The notes beneath the pieces were generated by a model, which worked only from the letters and a program-made list of their open reading frames with translations, was not told the origin of the DNA and did not search any database. A stretch of DNA of 64,000 bases, taken from positions 1,574,501 to 1,638,500 of the forward strand of contig OZ004598.1 of NCBI GenBank assembly GCA_963924555.1, read 5' to 3'. The stretch is from Crambe crambe. Taxonomy: Eukaryota > Porifera > Demospongiae > Poecilosclerida > Crambeidae. Shown one piece after another: positions 1-10,787 of the stretch. Every line of letters begins with the position of its first letter. Within the stretch, counting starts at the first letter, position 1. The translations under genes and the position numbers were made by a program.

Positions 1-209
1 ATAATAATATATAATAGCTAAATTTTATATACTGTTGTTTTCTGTGTATTTCATTTATTTTAGTAATCATGTTTTAATACTCTGCCTTGGTTGGAGAAAA
101 AAAAAGAAAAAAAAAAAACCTCCCTCCCTCCCTCATGCTTTTTGACAAAAAAAAGCCTGAGAAACTACAAATTTTATTTTCCCGGCCTAACTTCTAGTTA
201 GTGTAAGCC
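1..209. other. AT-rich left edge, no gene seen
   Basis: AT-rich sequence with an A-tract and a short CCCT-type repeat around 105-135. No open frame, splice-flanked exon or recognisable repeat could be supported. It precedes the spacer motif that opens the first tandem unit. Confidence 0.5.
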
Positions 210-654
210 AACCAGATCAAACCCTATACACATAGGGCAGTGGGTTATGCCAGACTAGATCAATGAGGGAGTGTTACCTAGCTCATCAAAGGGTCTAGCC
301 TAAGACCCATTCATACGTAGCTATACAGGATCTATATTTATCCTTTCAACATACTGTTTTTAAAAAGATTACAGTCCAGTTCACAGTGGGTGGTACATCA
401 ATTTGCTGACAACGCGCGCGCCACTGTATAACTTGAACTAGCCCCACCCATCAAACACAATGCGCATGCGTAAAAAGGCACTTAGAATTGAGTTGATGGA
501 AATCATACATAATCAATTGTGCTGATGCATGATAGCTGATAGCTGTGACTGTGAGGGGTATACTACTAGTCCTCATAGTCTGCTGTGGATATCAAACTGA
601 CTATATTCTTGACTCTTAAGGGTATGTGTAGAAGAACACACTACTGTGCTGCTC

Positions 655-2809
655 TGCCATATACAGACCTCTCTCCTTGAAGATGTCAGAGAAGCATGTG
701 TCCCATAGTATGGAGCTCTATGAAAAGAAACAGAATCTAATGTACTGATACTTTGTGGAGACTAAAGTACATTGTATACTGACTTGCAAGAGAGATCGTA
801 GACAGATATGGCCTCTTCTAGATAAGATATGACATCCCTTCTTGTGGACGAAATATGGTAAGCAGTCACTGCACACATCTCCTATAATATATAGAGAAAT
901 CTGAGATAAAAATCCCTTTACCAGATTATAAGTGACTGACCACTGCTCCTCCATAGTAGAGCCATGCATTGGTTGACTGGAAGTCCTTCTTGACTTGGTG
1001 ATAGCTCTGAAAGGCAAGGTCATAGCTCTGCAGCAGGAAAGCAATGTCTGCTAACTGTCTCAGCTGCATCTCCAGAGAATTAGATGCATAGCTGGAAGAA
1101 GAAAAACATAACGTACTGCACACTTTCTGATTCCATGGAGGCTTCTACTTACTTTGTGTCATCAGATATGACATGATTTGGTCCCCCAAACATCTTTGGT
1201 ATTCCCTTAAACATGTTGCTAAAACTCCGTCAAACTGTTCGCCAACTCAGCAGCTGCAATAAGTTCATGATGTATATATCAACAGCACATGGTAGAGAGT
1301 GAATGTGTTTTGCAATCTGCACTGCTTTATGTAGTCTTGCATGTTGGTCCAACACTTTTACAATAGGTGCTTGAAATCAGACCATCAAATCAGATCTGCA
1401 CAAGTATGCAACACTTCACTTACCCATTCATTCAGGTTCTTCAAGACTTCACTGAGGTGATCCTGGTCACCAATTCCATCACAAAGTTCCTGAGTCTATG
1501 ATGGTCCTCTTCATTCAAACACTGCCCATGTAGTACCACTCCAGTCCTCCCCACACTAAGCAAGTCATCGTGATTCACAAGATTGTGATCGGCCGTGGAT
1601 TTTTGGATATGGTTGTTGGAGCTTCATCCTTAGGCACACCGGACTTTGCAGCTAGCTGTGATAGGGGGTCGTCCCCAGGTTGGACATCCATGGACACATT
1701 CATGTCAGAGTTTGAAGGATCTGGATTGATCAGTTGCGGTTCTTCTCTAATTTGATCGGGTTTCATGTTCAAGTTTTCCTCGGGGTGAGCATTATTTGGA
1801 GTTACATTGCTATTTTTCTTCTTAAGATCGCTTTCCGAAATGGAACCTCTTGAAAGGACTATCTAATCAAAATATTGCATGTATCTGTAGTGATCACCAT
1901 CATAGTTTTCCTAGTCAACCCTTTACCTACTCCCCTTGACCAGCCCAAGGGAAACAAGCTCTCGACCAACGAAATTATAGGAACTAGAAATACGCACAGG
2001 AATCCCACCCTATCCAAGCTGGTCTAACAAATCTCTTAATACAGAGTCTGGTATCTGTATGTCAGGTTTCAACAAAAACTGACCTGTCCCACACCACCAG
2101 TGTCTGCCGAGGTCTTCAAGTACTGGGACCATACATTGGGACCACCCTTGGGACGAGAGGAAGGGGAGGGGACACAGCTGTTCACATGCAACATGTAGCA
2201 GCTCCCTTCACCATACTTACCCTTCACCTGATCAAAGTTACCTCGAGCCCTGCAACAGGAAGAATGTACACATGATAGGGAGTCAAAAAATAAATTGAAA
2301 GGCAACCGTTATAACAGTTCAAGTACTAACTACTGAAGGCACTGTTACAACACAGTTAACTGGCCACTGGCTATTTTACAACATGTTGAGGAAACGACGT
2401 ACTATAGGGTACTGGATGTCAAACTGATGACCATAACTTCAATACATTAGGATTTCGTGGGGGGGGGGGGGGGGGGGGAGGGGGGAGGGGGGGAATTTTT
2501 TTTCCAGCAGTATGAACCATACAGTACTTATTTCCCCCACAACTCTACATAATTATTATGATGAAATGACAACTTCTCCAGCTCTATGAACAAATGTGTA
2601 CATACCTGACTCTTGGAAGAACTGGAGTATCTTACCTTGCCACATCAACTGCTCCATCGACGACATCATGGAGGAGGACATGGTAGTAGTAGATGTGAGG
2701 AGAGAGCCACTTGGGATATACTTGCTCTGTTCTGACTGCTTCTGTTTGGTGTACAGCTGGGAGAAGTCCTCCAGTGGGTCCTTGGACATACTAGACACCA
2801 CCAGAATCA
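655..2809 (-). pseudogene. TRAPPC8-like: TRAPPC8-like 5' half, seven exons, broken
   Basis: Seven splice-flanked exons lie in order on the minus strand: 2809-2636, 2249-2084, 1846-1424, 1253-1153, 1091-941, 881-784 and 717 down to about 660. They match, in order, the region of human TRAPPC8 that includes its YPKW, WSQYLQ and KKDF segments: here a frameshifted YPKW stretch, then GPNVWSQYLK, then MQLRQLADIAFLLQ followed by KKDFQ. TRAPPC8 is a TRAPPIII subunit for ER-Golgi and autophagy trafficking. The copy is damaged. A 2-nt insertion near 2718 shifts frame in the first exon (units B and D lack it). The third exon has two frame breaks, the fourth an in-frame TGA, and the last a roughly 10-nt deletion followed by truncation. 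Donors and acceptors are mostly intact, so it decayed after duplication of a genuine gene. This is the only unit here that keeps the second to fourth exons. Confidence 0.78.
2459..2493 (+). repeat. Poly-G tract
   Basis: About 20 consecutive G residues followed by further interrupted G runs, within an intron position of the TRAPPC8-like relic. Similar poly-G tracts occur near 24641, 43361 and 46723. Assembly length at such tracts is unreliable. Confidence 0.85.
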
Positions 2810-3594
2810 CTGCAGGAGGAGAGGGAAAATAGCTGAAGTCACCGGTCAGTTCCAACTAGCCAAATTTCAGTATTTGAAGCATTATAGGAGACTTGGGTAT
2901 GGAAGTGGAGGTGGGAGTAGGGGAGGGGAAATGGGGGGCTGGCGTAGGTGGAAGGGAAGGGGAGGAGAGTGGGGGTGGGTGTAGGAGGGAGGGGAGAGGA
3001 GAGTGGGGGTAGGATCACTGTCACTAGAAGCTGTCCTGGTGGTTAATAGAGGTCACTTCCACCACCACAGAAACTAGAGAACCTGGTGGTAGTGCAATCA
3101 TAAAGGAATGTTACAATGTCATATCAAGAGTGTACCACATGATGTAATACATTCATATAAGGCAATGTAATACCCACAACTACATGTTTGTTTATCAACA
3201 GCGAGGGGAGCCATCTGGGAAGTGAGGACAGGAGTACTTCTAAATTCCATAGACCCCATTGGGCCTATAAACACAAGTGGTCACCACATGTTTATCAACA
3301 AATATTAAACTGTGATGCCACACCCCCTTTTTCAGGAGAAATGCAATACAAAGCAAATCAGAAATCTTCATAGAGAATGCCGTCTTTCCCTTGATGCTTT
3401 GTACGCTCACAAACTGTGCAATCTCCATAAGGATCAAGGTTACATGTTGGCCAAAATAAATAAGACAACTATCACAAAGGTCAGAGGTCATGATAAAGTA
3501 CTTAGAAGGGTCCTACCCCTGTACAACCACTAAGACTAGATAAATACTATTGGGGTCAAAGGTGCTAGTATACTCTTGACTCTCAGTATAGAAG

Positions 3595-4160
3595 AACACA
3601 CACCTGTGCTGCTCTGCCATATCTGTTGCCTGCCAGAATGAGGATTGTGCACGGAGAAATCCATGTGCAGCTTGCTCCACACACATTGCACTGTGCAGAT
3701 CTACATCCTACAGGGAAGGAAGATACAGTATACAATGTTTAGTAGAGTGGACCTACCTCAGCAGTCATACGAATGCACAGCTGAGTCAGCTCCTTGTACA
3801 GACCTCTCTCTTTGAAGATGTCAATCAGCAAGAGAGAAGCACGTGTCCCATAGTATGGAGCTCTATGAAAAGGAACAGAATCTAATGTACTGATACTTTG
3901 TGGAGACTAAAGTACATTGTATACTGACTTGCAAGAGAGATTGTAGACAGATATGGCCTCTTCTAGATAAGATATGACATCCCTTCTTGTGGACCACATA
4001 AGGTAAGCAGTTACTGCACAAATCTCCTATAATATATAAGAAAATTTGAAATAAAATCCCTTGAAGAAAAAGAAAAACATAATGTGTGAGACACTTTCAA
4101 TGATTGCAGGTTTCTACTTACTTTACATCATCAGATATGACATTATTTGGTCCATTTATT
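3595..4160 (-). pseudogene. TRAPPC8-like: TRAPPC8-like middle exons, second fragment of unit A
   Basis: This fragment repeats exons otherwise seen intact in units B and D. They include the exon whose product reads VEQAAHGFLRA then KYALHLILAGNRYG, close to human TRAPPC8 around LEQAAHCF and ILAGH. Here about 28 nt are missing from that exon (near 3644), which breaks the frame. The preceding exon (ASLLLIDIFKERGLYKEL) is present at about 3750-3865. These middle exons lie upstream, in gene direction, of the more N-terminal exons at 0.65-2.8 kb, so the two fragments cannot belong to one collinear gene. Confidence 0.7.
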
Positions 4161-4349
4161 TCCTCAAGCACTTCCTATACACTTGACCTGCCAGAACAAA
4201 ATCCTATATAAAGGTCACTGGATATGAGGAGACAACCCTTATCTCCATGTCTAACTATGTAATTCACCATAAGACCATAACTCAATCACCAGATCAACCT
4301 CAGACATCCTGTTCAGACTCAACTTCCCATGATCTTTAACACACTATCC

Positions 4350-5425
4350 CTACTCACCATAATTTGAAGTAAACTTGTCAGCTCCTCCCACGCGCACACG
4401 GTCCTTGTAACCTTGCCATAGTTCCACCTCATCCATATGGAGAAAGAACTTCCATCTCAGCAAAGGAGGTGTTATTCCATAATTAAAGAGTTGAAAATTG
4501 TAAAAAGGCATTGTATAGTTACATTACACATCTCTAAGTCTCCATAGTAACAATGCATCTGGATACATATCTTGTACAGACTTCTTTCTTTCAATTAGTG
4601 TGGTAGTGCTATGTGTAAGTGGAAGGGGGAGAGTGGGAGTGGGTGTAAGGGAGCTAGGAGAGATGAGGGGCTGGCATAGGTGGAAGGGGAGGGAGGGCGC
4701 TGACATAGGTGGAAGGGGAGGGGTGGAGAGTGGGGAGAGGGGGGCTGACATAGGTGGAGGGGAGGAGAGGGGAGTGGGGGTGGGAGTAGGGGAGGGGAGA
4801 ATGAGGGGGCTGGCGTAGGTGGAGAAGAAAGTAGGGGGTAGAACAAGGGGAAAAAGGAGAGGATAGTGGGGTGGATGCAGATTAGAAAAGAATCCCTAGC
4901 ATATGGTATGATCAAACTTATCAAAAACAAATCTTGATGTTCAGTTCTAATAGGACAAGAGAGAGACAATCCCATAAACTAAAATCTTATCTTGTACAAA
5001 CCTCTTTCTTTCCTCCTGTGTGGTAGTGCTCCATGAAAATTTGTTGGGAGTTGACCATGAGTTGCTGTGGCTGCTCATAATTGCAGGTACAATGTTTTCC
5101 AACACCAGCATGATTAATGAAGGGGGAGCCCCTTGTATGGCGAGACTGACTGTGATTCCTTTATCAGATTCCAGAGGAGAATTAAAGAAGATGATGGAGT
5201 GCTGAGGACACCTAAAAAGTATGCACAACCTCATGAATGTACATATTATTGTCTTTCTAGACCTTTACTCTTGAAAGTTAGTATACTTCAAAATAGCTGA
5301 CCTCAATTATACTGTATTGCCATCTAAGACTTACTTAGTCCAGCAGGAGCTGTCACCCAAAGGAAGAAGTTAGTCTGAGACTTTAGTCCTACTGCATGTG
5401 TGAACACTTCCACACCAACATGTGT
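4350..5425 (-). pseudogene. TRAPPC8-like later exons, unit A
   Basis: Exon-like stretches with minus-strand splice signals. One ends near 5337 at a gtaag donor and encodes KVTHVGVEVFTHAVG then NFFLWVTAPAGL. A second at about 5217-5010 begins CPQHSIIFFNSPLES after a polypyrimidine acceptor. A third, near 4370-4450, resembles the DEVELWQGS-type exon of other units. The same exon set recurs at 24.2-25.4, 47.4-48.2 and 60.9-61.8 kb. Assignment to the 3' half of TRAPPC8 rests mainly on being downstream of better exons in units C and D; my own residue-level match here is weak. G-rich low-complexity sequence (4600-4860) interrupts it. Confidence 0.5.
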
Positions 5426-5699
5426 CACCTTGAAGGCCTGAAATAGCTATATAGACTAATACAAAAGTGAAAATTCTAGTTCCACCACTTAGACTTAACA
5501 AAAGCTACTGTGGATAATTATCCAGCCTACTATAAAGTGCAGACCAAGTTTCAGGACTAGGGAGTTTACCGTTGGATTCTTCTTCTTCTCTGTTGTTATT
5601 GTTATTTATTATTAGACAACCATAACTCACAAATCACTCAAGCTACAGCAAGTATATCTGGATAAATCCACCCCAAATTCTACCACTTGTCCATCCTCT

Positions 5700-6805
5700 A
5701 AAGAGTCAAAGAAAAAGGAGACACTACGAAGCACAGTACTCAACTAACTTAATTATTGGAAGCCATTTTTTAATAATACGCATGCGCATACATTTGATAT
5801 ACAATTATAATATTATTCAACTAGCTAATAGCTCTAAAATTATGTGGAAGCAAGAAATATAGCCTGGCGCACCTATTATACTTTATGACAGTGTGTGATG
5901 TCACAGCATGTAATTAAGCATATGAGCATGTGCTATAAGATACCATGAAAGCTAAATTCTCTGGAGAAGAGAAGACAAGACTGGCATTTCTAAAATTATT
6001 CATAGTGGCAAGAATTTCTATATCCAGAGGAGATGATCACAGTCTCAGCTCTGCATTATTCCCCAATGAACAATAAACGGAGAGAATTGCTTGCTGCTGC
6101 TCCTTGTTCAGTACTAGGTGGGGTTGTCCCAGCTGAGATAGGGCGTAAAACAAACACACAGTCCACGAAGAAGAACTGGAGCCATCTGCTGCAGTGCTGA
6201 TTCAGCAGTATTGTGTCATGCATCATGGAAGATTACTGAATCCCCCCAAATCACGGGGGTTTTTTTGGCGTATGCGCAAACAGTGAGTACCAGGCTCTTT
6301 TGTCCGCTTCCACAAATTTTAGAGCCTGGGGACAAGGCTAGATGTGTGCATGCTAGATCATAGACTACTCTATCAACTCAGGACACCAATTCATCTACTG
6401 GTAGACTCAATTTCAGATTTATCTGCATCCTCGACTTCCAAGTATAGCTCAACACTTCAAGCCTTGACTCACTGATATATAATTATTGGGCTGCTATGCT
6501 ATTGGAGAACTATACACATACAATCTTGTATTTATGTACTGTACATAACTACAAAGAGTGAGAAAAAAGACCAGGAACAAGTGAAGGAAATTTTTTTCCA
6601 CGAAATGAAAAAAAAAACAAAAAAAAAAAAACAGTAAGGAAACAAGAGGATGGATCAATCTTTGTTCTGTATATCCAGCTAACAATCCCTACATATAGTA
6701 CATTACTATAGTATAAATCTGAAGCTACTGAGGCTGGATCCCATTTCCATCCTTCATCCCTACCCTTGCTTCCTTACTTTTTTGAACAATGGCCATCCCT
6801 ACATT
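5700..6805. other. Conserved non-genic block shared with unit B
   Basis: This stretch parallels 25.7-26.8 kb almost base for base but carries no supported gene. A plus-strand open frame from about 6031 (ITVSALHYSPMNN) is also open in unit B (26032-26238), but in unit A it stops earlier because of a CGA to TGA change near 6199. Substitutions between copies look unconstrained, so I do not call it a gene. A short A-rich tract and a GCATGCGC palindrome (about 5780) also lie here. Confidence 0.45.
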
Positions 6806-8739
6806 TTTGCCTCGGCACCGAAGTGCCGAGGCGCAGTGCTGGGATCGACTATGCGTGGTATAATAGTACACACCGATTTGCAGGTCGGTTGTCACAAAAA
6901 GGTCGTCAATTTGTACCCATGCGTGTTGAATTCCATTTGTTTTGAATTGATACGAACGCGCATGCGTGAAATTTGACGACCTTTTTTGTGACAACATAGA
7001 TATAAGAGGTTTGGGATTGGAAACGGATCACGTGCTCTCGTTAGCAACTAACAACCGAGGCGTTGACAGCTGAATGACATAGCACTTTTGTCAAAGTTGC
7101 TGTTCTGACAAGATCCGTGAGGTAAGACTTATGCCAATGATACTATAATACACTAGGGCATAGATTTACTGTATGAAATAAATTTCAGCTCAGATTTTCA
7201 AGTTTATTCCTACAAATACTACTGTAGTGGTTAATGGGACTGTAATCCCTCTCACGCTTGATGGAATCAATTGCTGTTGCCCATTTTCTGATCAAAAGGC
7301 ATGTAAACTTTAGCTACATGGAATAGTAATGTTAGTTTTTGTATTAGCTTACGTATATTGTCTCTAGCATTTGCAAGTGGTGTTAAAACTGTAATCCCTC
7401 TCCCAAGAAATAGATTAACAATATTGAAACTGTATTAGTTATTTCAGGGAAAGGATAGAACAGTAAATGGAATTGGTGCATTCGTTTTCTATACAATAGT
7501 CATCCTATGGAGATGGCAAGCTTACTATATTTTCCCCCTAATATCCATAGGGTCCACAGGACAGCTGACTGAGCCGAATTCTTGAGGTGGATGGTGTCAA
7601 AACCCAACAGCCAAAAGCTGGAAGTATTGCAATAATGTTGATGAGGGAGAACTGAGCAGAAACTGGTGGATAACTTTGGGGCAAAATTATCTAGCTATAA
7701 TAATGATGAATTTATGTCTAATTTTAATACCAAAAGTCATTCTGGCCTTTCTTTCAAATCAATCACATAAAATTAATGTATAATGAGCAATGATAGGTAC
7801 TCATAGTTATAATTACAAGGAAAAAAGTTATGAATAATTAATAACTTCCTTCCTCAGACTCTCCAACTTCAACTCTCTGACTCTTCACTTCTTCAATACC
7901 TTCCCCTTAACTATTCTGTGAGCTGTAGGGGCAGAATATCACTTTAACTGCCTTGAAAGGAGTGAATATTGATCTCTTTTCACAACGATTAATATAATTA
8001 ATGCTGCATGCGCGTGCGCATCTGTCAACGCGCCACGGTTGTGCAGTTCATTGGGCGTTTCCAATCACGTAAACCTCTTATATCTATGGTGACAACCGAC
8101 CTGCAAATCGGTGTAGCACACTGCGCATTCATGTACACCCACGCAATACGCAATACATTGCATGCGCATGTGCAATTGAAAAATTTTTTTTTTAATAGAG
8201 TAGGCCTAGCTACTATAGATTTACACATAGAAATCTCAGTGAATCGATCGAGACAGCGAGAAAGTAACGGACAGTAACAGCAGAGACAGACAGTCCAGGC
8301 GATACATGTATGTGCATCCTACAGGCCACGCCAGACAACACTCAACAGGAAAGGCTAAGAGCATGAGAGAACACCAACTACATGCCAGAAAGTAACAGCA
8401 GAGACAACAGTCTAGTCAAAGCCAGGACTATCAGAAAGTAACAGCAGAGACAACAGTCTATATAAGAAAGCCAGGACCACTGAGAGAACCGACTACAAGC
8501 CACATGTGATCAGCTAGACATCAGGAAAGGCAAGAACAATGAAATCAAAGACTATACAGGCCTTGCATGGAAGTGAGCATTTGAGAAGGGCACTGAGACA
8601 CAAGTAAATTCATCACAGGAATTGACATTTGAATCATCTGACTTATTTAACATAGACCCTTCAAATTTGAATTTCAACAGTGTCATTGTTCCATATAGCT
8701 AGCTACCAGTGCCGAGGCATAAGTCTTTTTAAAGACTAA
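6806..8739. mobile_element. 1.9-kb foldback/TIR element inserted in unit A only
   Basis: Unit B runs straight through this point near 26810, whereas unit A carries about 1.93 kb extra. The insert begins TGCCTCGGCACCG (about 6811) and ends GTGCCGAGGCA (about 8710-8720), which are inverted repeats of each other. Inside lies a second pair of inverted arms: 6862-7019 reads acaccgatttgcaggtcggt and onward, and the reverse complement lies at about 8050-8117. No transposase frame was found, so it is probably non-autonomous. It sits 3' of the last NLR-1 exon. Short imperfect repeats of gaaagtaacagcagagac lie at about 8262-8455. Confidence 0.75.
6886..6995. mobile_element. Nested small inverted-repeat element
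   Basis: About 105 bp with ends gtcacaaaaaggtcgtcaa and ttgacgaccttttttgtgac in inverted orientation. It interrupts the left arm of the surrounding foldback element: the matching right arm (about 8055-8115) lacks it. It is therefore a later MITE-like insertion. Confidence 0.6.
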
Positions 8740-9110
8740 CTTGTTATTTAATTTCACGGAAATGTTTTTTCCCGCATTTATATATTGGCCTGGCCTATGG
8801 TAAAGGGTCACCATAATGTGGATTTCTGCGCATGCGTCACAGTATAGTAGAATACAATGTGGAAATGAAACTTTAAACTTTGTAAAGAAAACATTCATTA
8901 GCCCTCGGTGCATGCATGCGAAAATAGGGGTTGGGTTGAGTTCAACTTGCTGCAGAAGTTCTTCTAGTTTGGGTGAGGACGCCTACTCCATTGAGATTAT
9001 AAAGAGCACATTCACAAGGAAGAAGAGGACTCAAGACCTGCAATCATAGGTGAAAATGTGTAATCTGTCTGTATTGCTCACCAAGATGCACAGAAGCCCT
9101 CCCTCCCCAT

Positions 9111-9466
9111 CTAAATAGCTGGAAAAAAGACCTTATTTTTACCTGCAGTCTTGACTTTGGAAGCAACACCTCTTTGACCAATGGCTTCCAGGGCAGTGGA
9201 TAAAGAAGTTGAACAGGGAGTACCACTGGTCTGAGTCACACCATCAGCCTCATTGAGCCAAGCATTCACCATTTCATCTGGCAAGCTCTTCATTCTTGTG
9301 AGGTTGGAATAGGATAATCCAAGAGCAGTTCCCAAATCTATCAAATTTCTATCGTCCAAAACTTTCAAAATCTTACAGACGTTGAAATGACTTGCTGTAG
9401 ATAAACGATTGCGTTCTTCCCTTTTGGTATTATCCACTACTTGAGCAGGTGGCAGAGATCCATAGC
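9111..9466 (-). CDS. NLR-1 terminal exon: C-terminal Death domain
   Basis: The last exon runs from the acceptor after tatag (9468-9467) to the TAG at 9111-9113. It opens with a linker (YGSLPPAQVVDN) and then a Death domain: ILKVLDDRNLIDLGTALGLS, a WLNEADG helix and a LSTALEAIG helix. Death domains are six-helix adaptors that nucleate signalling platforms by homotypic binding. Frame and phase (AG-GC joining) follow on from the previous exon. A possible donor (GCAG then gtaaaa at 9143/9142) lies 32 bases before the stop, so a further exon is possible. However, the NLR-2 copy differs in length here by whole codons, which favours reading to the stop. Confidence 0.82.
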
Positions 9467-9613
9467 CTATATTACATGAACTTCAGTATGCAAGTATTCA
9501 ATTTTAACACATTATATATGCCAAGTGCTCAATTGCTAATTCCTTGTCAATATAATTATGTCATGACTATAGTTATATCCATGACAGAGAGAGTCAAATA
9601 CCGGCTAACTTAC

Positions 9614-10176
9614 TGGGGACATTGTAGATGTAGAAACAGGGCTCTGTGTCAGATCCAGCTACACTTAGTCCAAGTGCTATAAGTTTTATTTTATTGGAGT
9701 GTTCTGGTTGAATTGGACAATATTCAATTGAGATCATCGGAGGATAATCAGGACACTCAGAAATATCCAAACCTAACACTTCTGGAAGATGGATGATTGT
9801 TTTTGAGATCTATTATGTCAGAGAATAATGTTGTAGTGAGTCCTATTTCAATGCATAGATTTTCTAATCTTATAAGCTCAACTAACCAAAGGATGCATAT
9901 CAAAGAAAATGTCCCATCCTTCTCTATTAGCCACACTAAGAGTAACTTCTTTGCTTTTCAGCTGGACGGTGATTATACTTTGTTTCCAGTTTTCTTCTTT
10001 TTCTTTCATCACAATGTCACAATGCTACATGTGGCAATGTATAGTTAATACTTTTCATAATTTATTGTCGCATGTTAATACCTTTGTATACACTTTTTGG
10101 GACAAACAGATGCAGAATATTGCCAAGTTTTGGGATAAACTTCTGTACAGCCTTGCAGAATACAACTGTGGGTTTC
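9614..10176 (-). CDS. NLR-1 UPA-domain exons (three)
   Basis: Three small exons link ZU5 to Death: 10176-10082 (95 nt, opening NPQLYSARLYRSLSQNLAIF), 10024-9883 (142 nt, HCDIVMKEKEENW onward) and 9781-9614 (168 nt, VLGLDISECPDYPP onward). I inferred them from acceptors tcatag, atgtag and ttccag and donors gtatta, gttgag and gtaagt. The phases 1-0-1-1 join without a stop. For the middle exon an alternative donor (gttagt at 9886) is stronger in sequence but would break frame. UPA is the beta-rich domain that follows ZU5 in UNC5, ankyrins, PIDD1 and the FIIND of NLRP1. The assignment rests on position and on the ARLYRSLS-LAIFCICLSQ pattern, so it is moderately certain. Confidence 0.68.
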
Positions 10177-10234
10177 CTATGATAACACAGTAAATATATA
10201 AACACGGAATAAATAAAAATAATCAAACACTCGC

Positions 10235-10705
10235 CTTTGGATCCAGTCTTTATTATACAAAAATGCCTCAAGGTAATCTCTCCTACTTGAGATCCAGGCC
10301 TGAACATTCCCATTTCCAGTATTTTCTGGAACACATACACTGATCTAGAGCCTCTTAATTTTGGAGTGGTGCTGGCTGCCAGGAACGCCATGTTATCACA
10401 GTCCTTCTCACTCTCCAGACAAGCATAGTGCTGAATCTTGACTGCTACATTTTTTTGAAATTTCACTCTCCTGCTAGGTCTGATCAGGTATGCTGGACTT
10501 GCTGACTCGTAATCATCTGGTAAATCAAATGGTCCACTGAAGCAAGGATGGATGAACAGAGTAACAGGTTCCTCTTCGGGACTCAGCGAATTTTCAGGGA
10601 TGGTCAGGGTTATTCCTGGACCCTCTATAACTACTTCTTCAGATGTATTAACTTCATGTATGATTGGATCCTGGTAAAACACTATTCCAGGAAACTCTGA
10701 GCTAT
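10235..10705 (-). CDS. NLR-1 ZU5 exon with HFC motif
   Basis: A 471-nt exon. The acceptor follows a long T-tract (tttcacag, AG at 10707-10706) and the donor is GC rather than GT (AAAG then gcgagt at 10234). It encodes a ZU5 domain: VVIEGPGITLTIPENSLSPE is the typical opening strand and PENSL turn, and VTLFIHPC follows. The domain closes LRHFCIIKTG, with His-Phe-Cys at 10265-10257 (residue about 1873 of the spliced protein counted from 15963). In PIDD1 and in the FIIND of NLRP1 and CARD8, the matching site is HF-Ser and is where the chain cleaves itself. The exon joins the LRR exon in phase 1 (FQ-N-SSEFPG) with no stop. The partner exon in unit B has the same length and the same HFC. Confidence 0.85.
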
Positions 10706-10787
10706 CTGTGAAAAAAAAAAAAAGACCATGTATTTAACCATGAATTGACCAATCAGATTGCTTGATTGAGACAAGGTTTTAACTCAC

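Noticed and set aside
3240-3491. Minus-strand frame containing MEIAQFVSVQSIKGKTAFSM, present in several units
   Set aside because: It recurs in units A, B and D but with shifting frame and no splice partners or recognised domain; it lies in an apparent intron of TRAPPC8-like debris.
4595-4975. Proline/serine-rich minus-strand frames (also 24365-24874, 2839-3024)
   Set aside because: They come from G-rich low-complexity tracts on the plus strand; frames are not conserved among units.
9797-10193. Plus-strand frames opposite the UPA exons (also 27866-28277)
   Set aside because: Antisense shadow of the UPA exons and introns; T-rich, with no domain.
10082-10234. Reading the NLR-1 ZU5 exon on through its donor as a longer C-terminus
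   Set aside because: The extension differs in reading between NLR-1 and NLR-2, while the spliced small exon (NPQLYSARLYRSLS) is in frame in both and shares splice signals.
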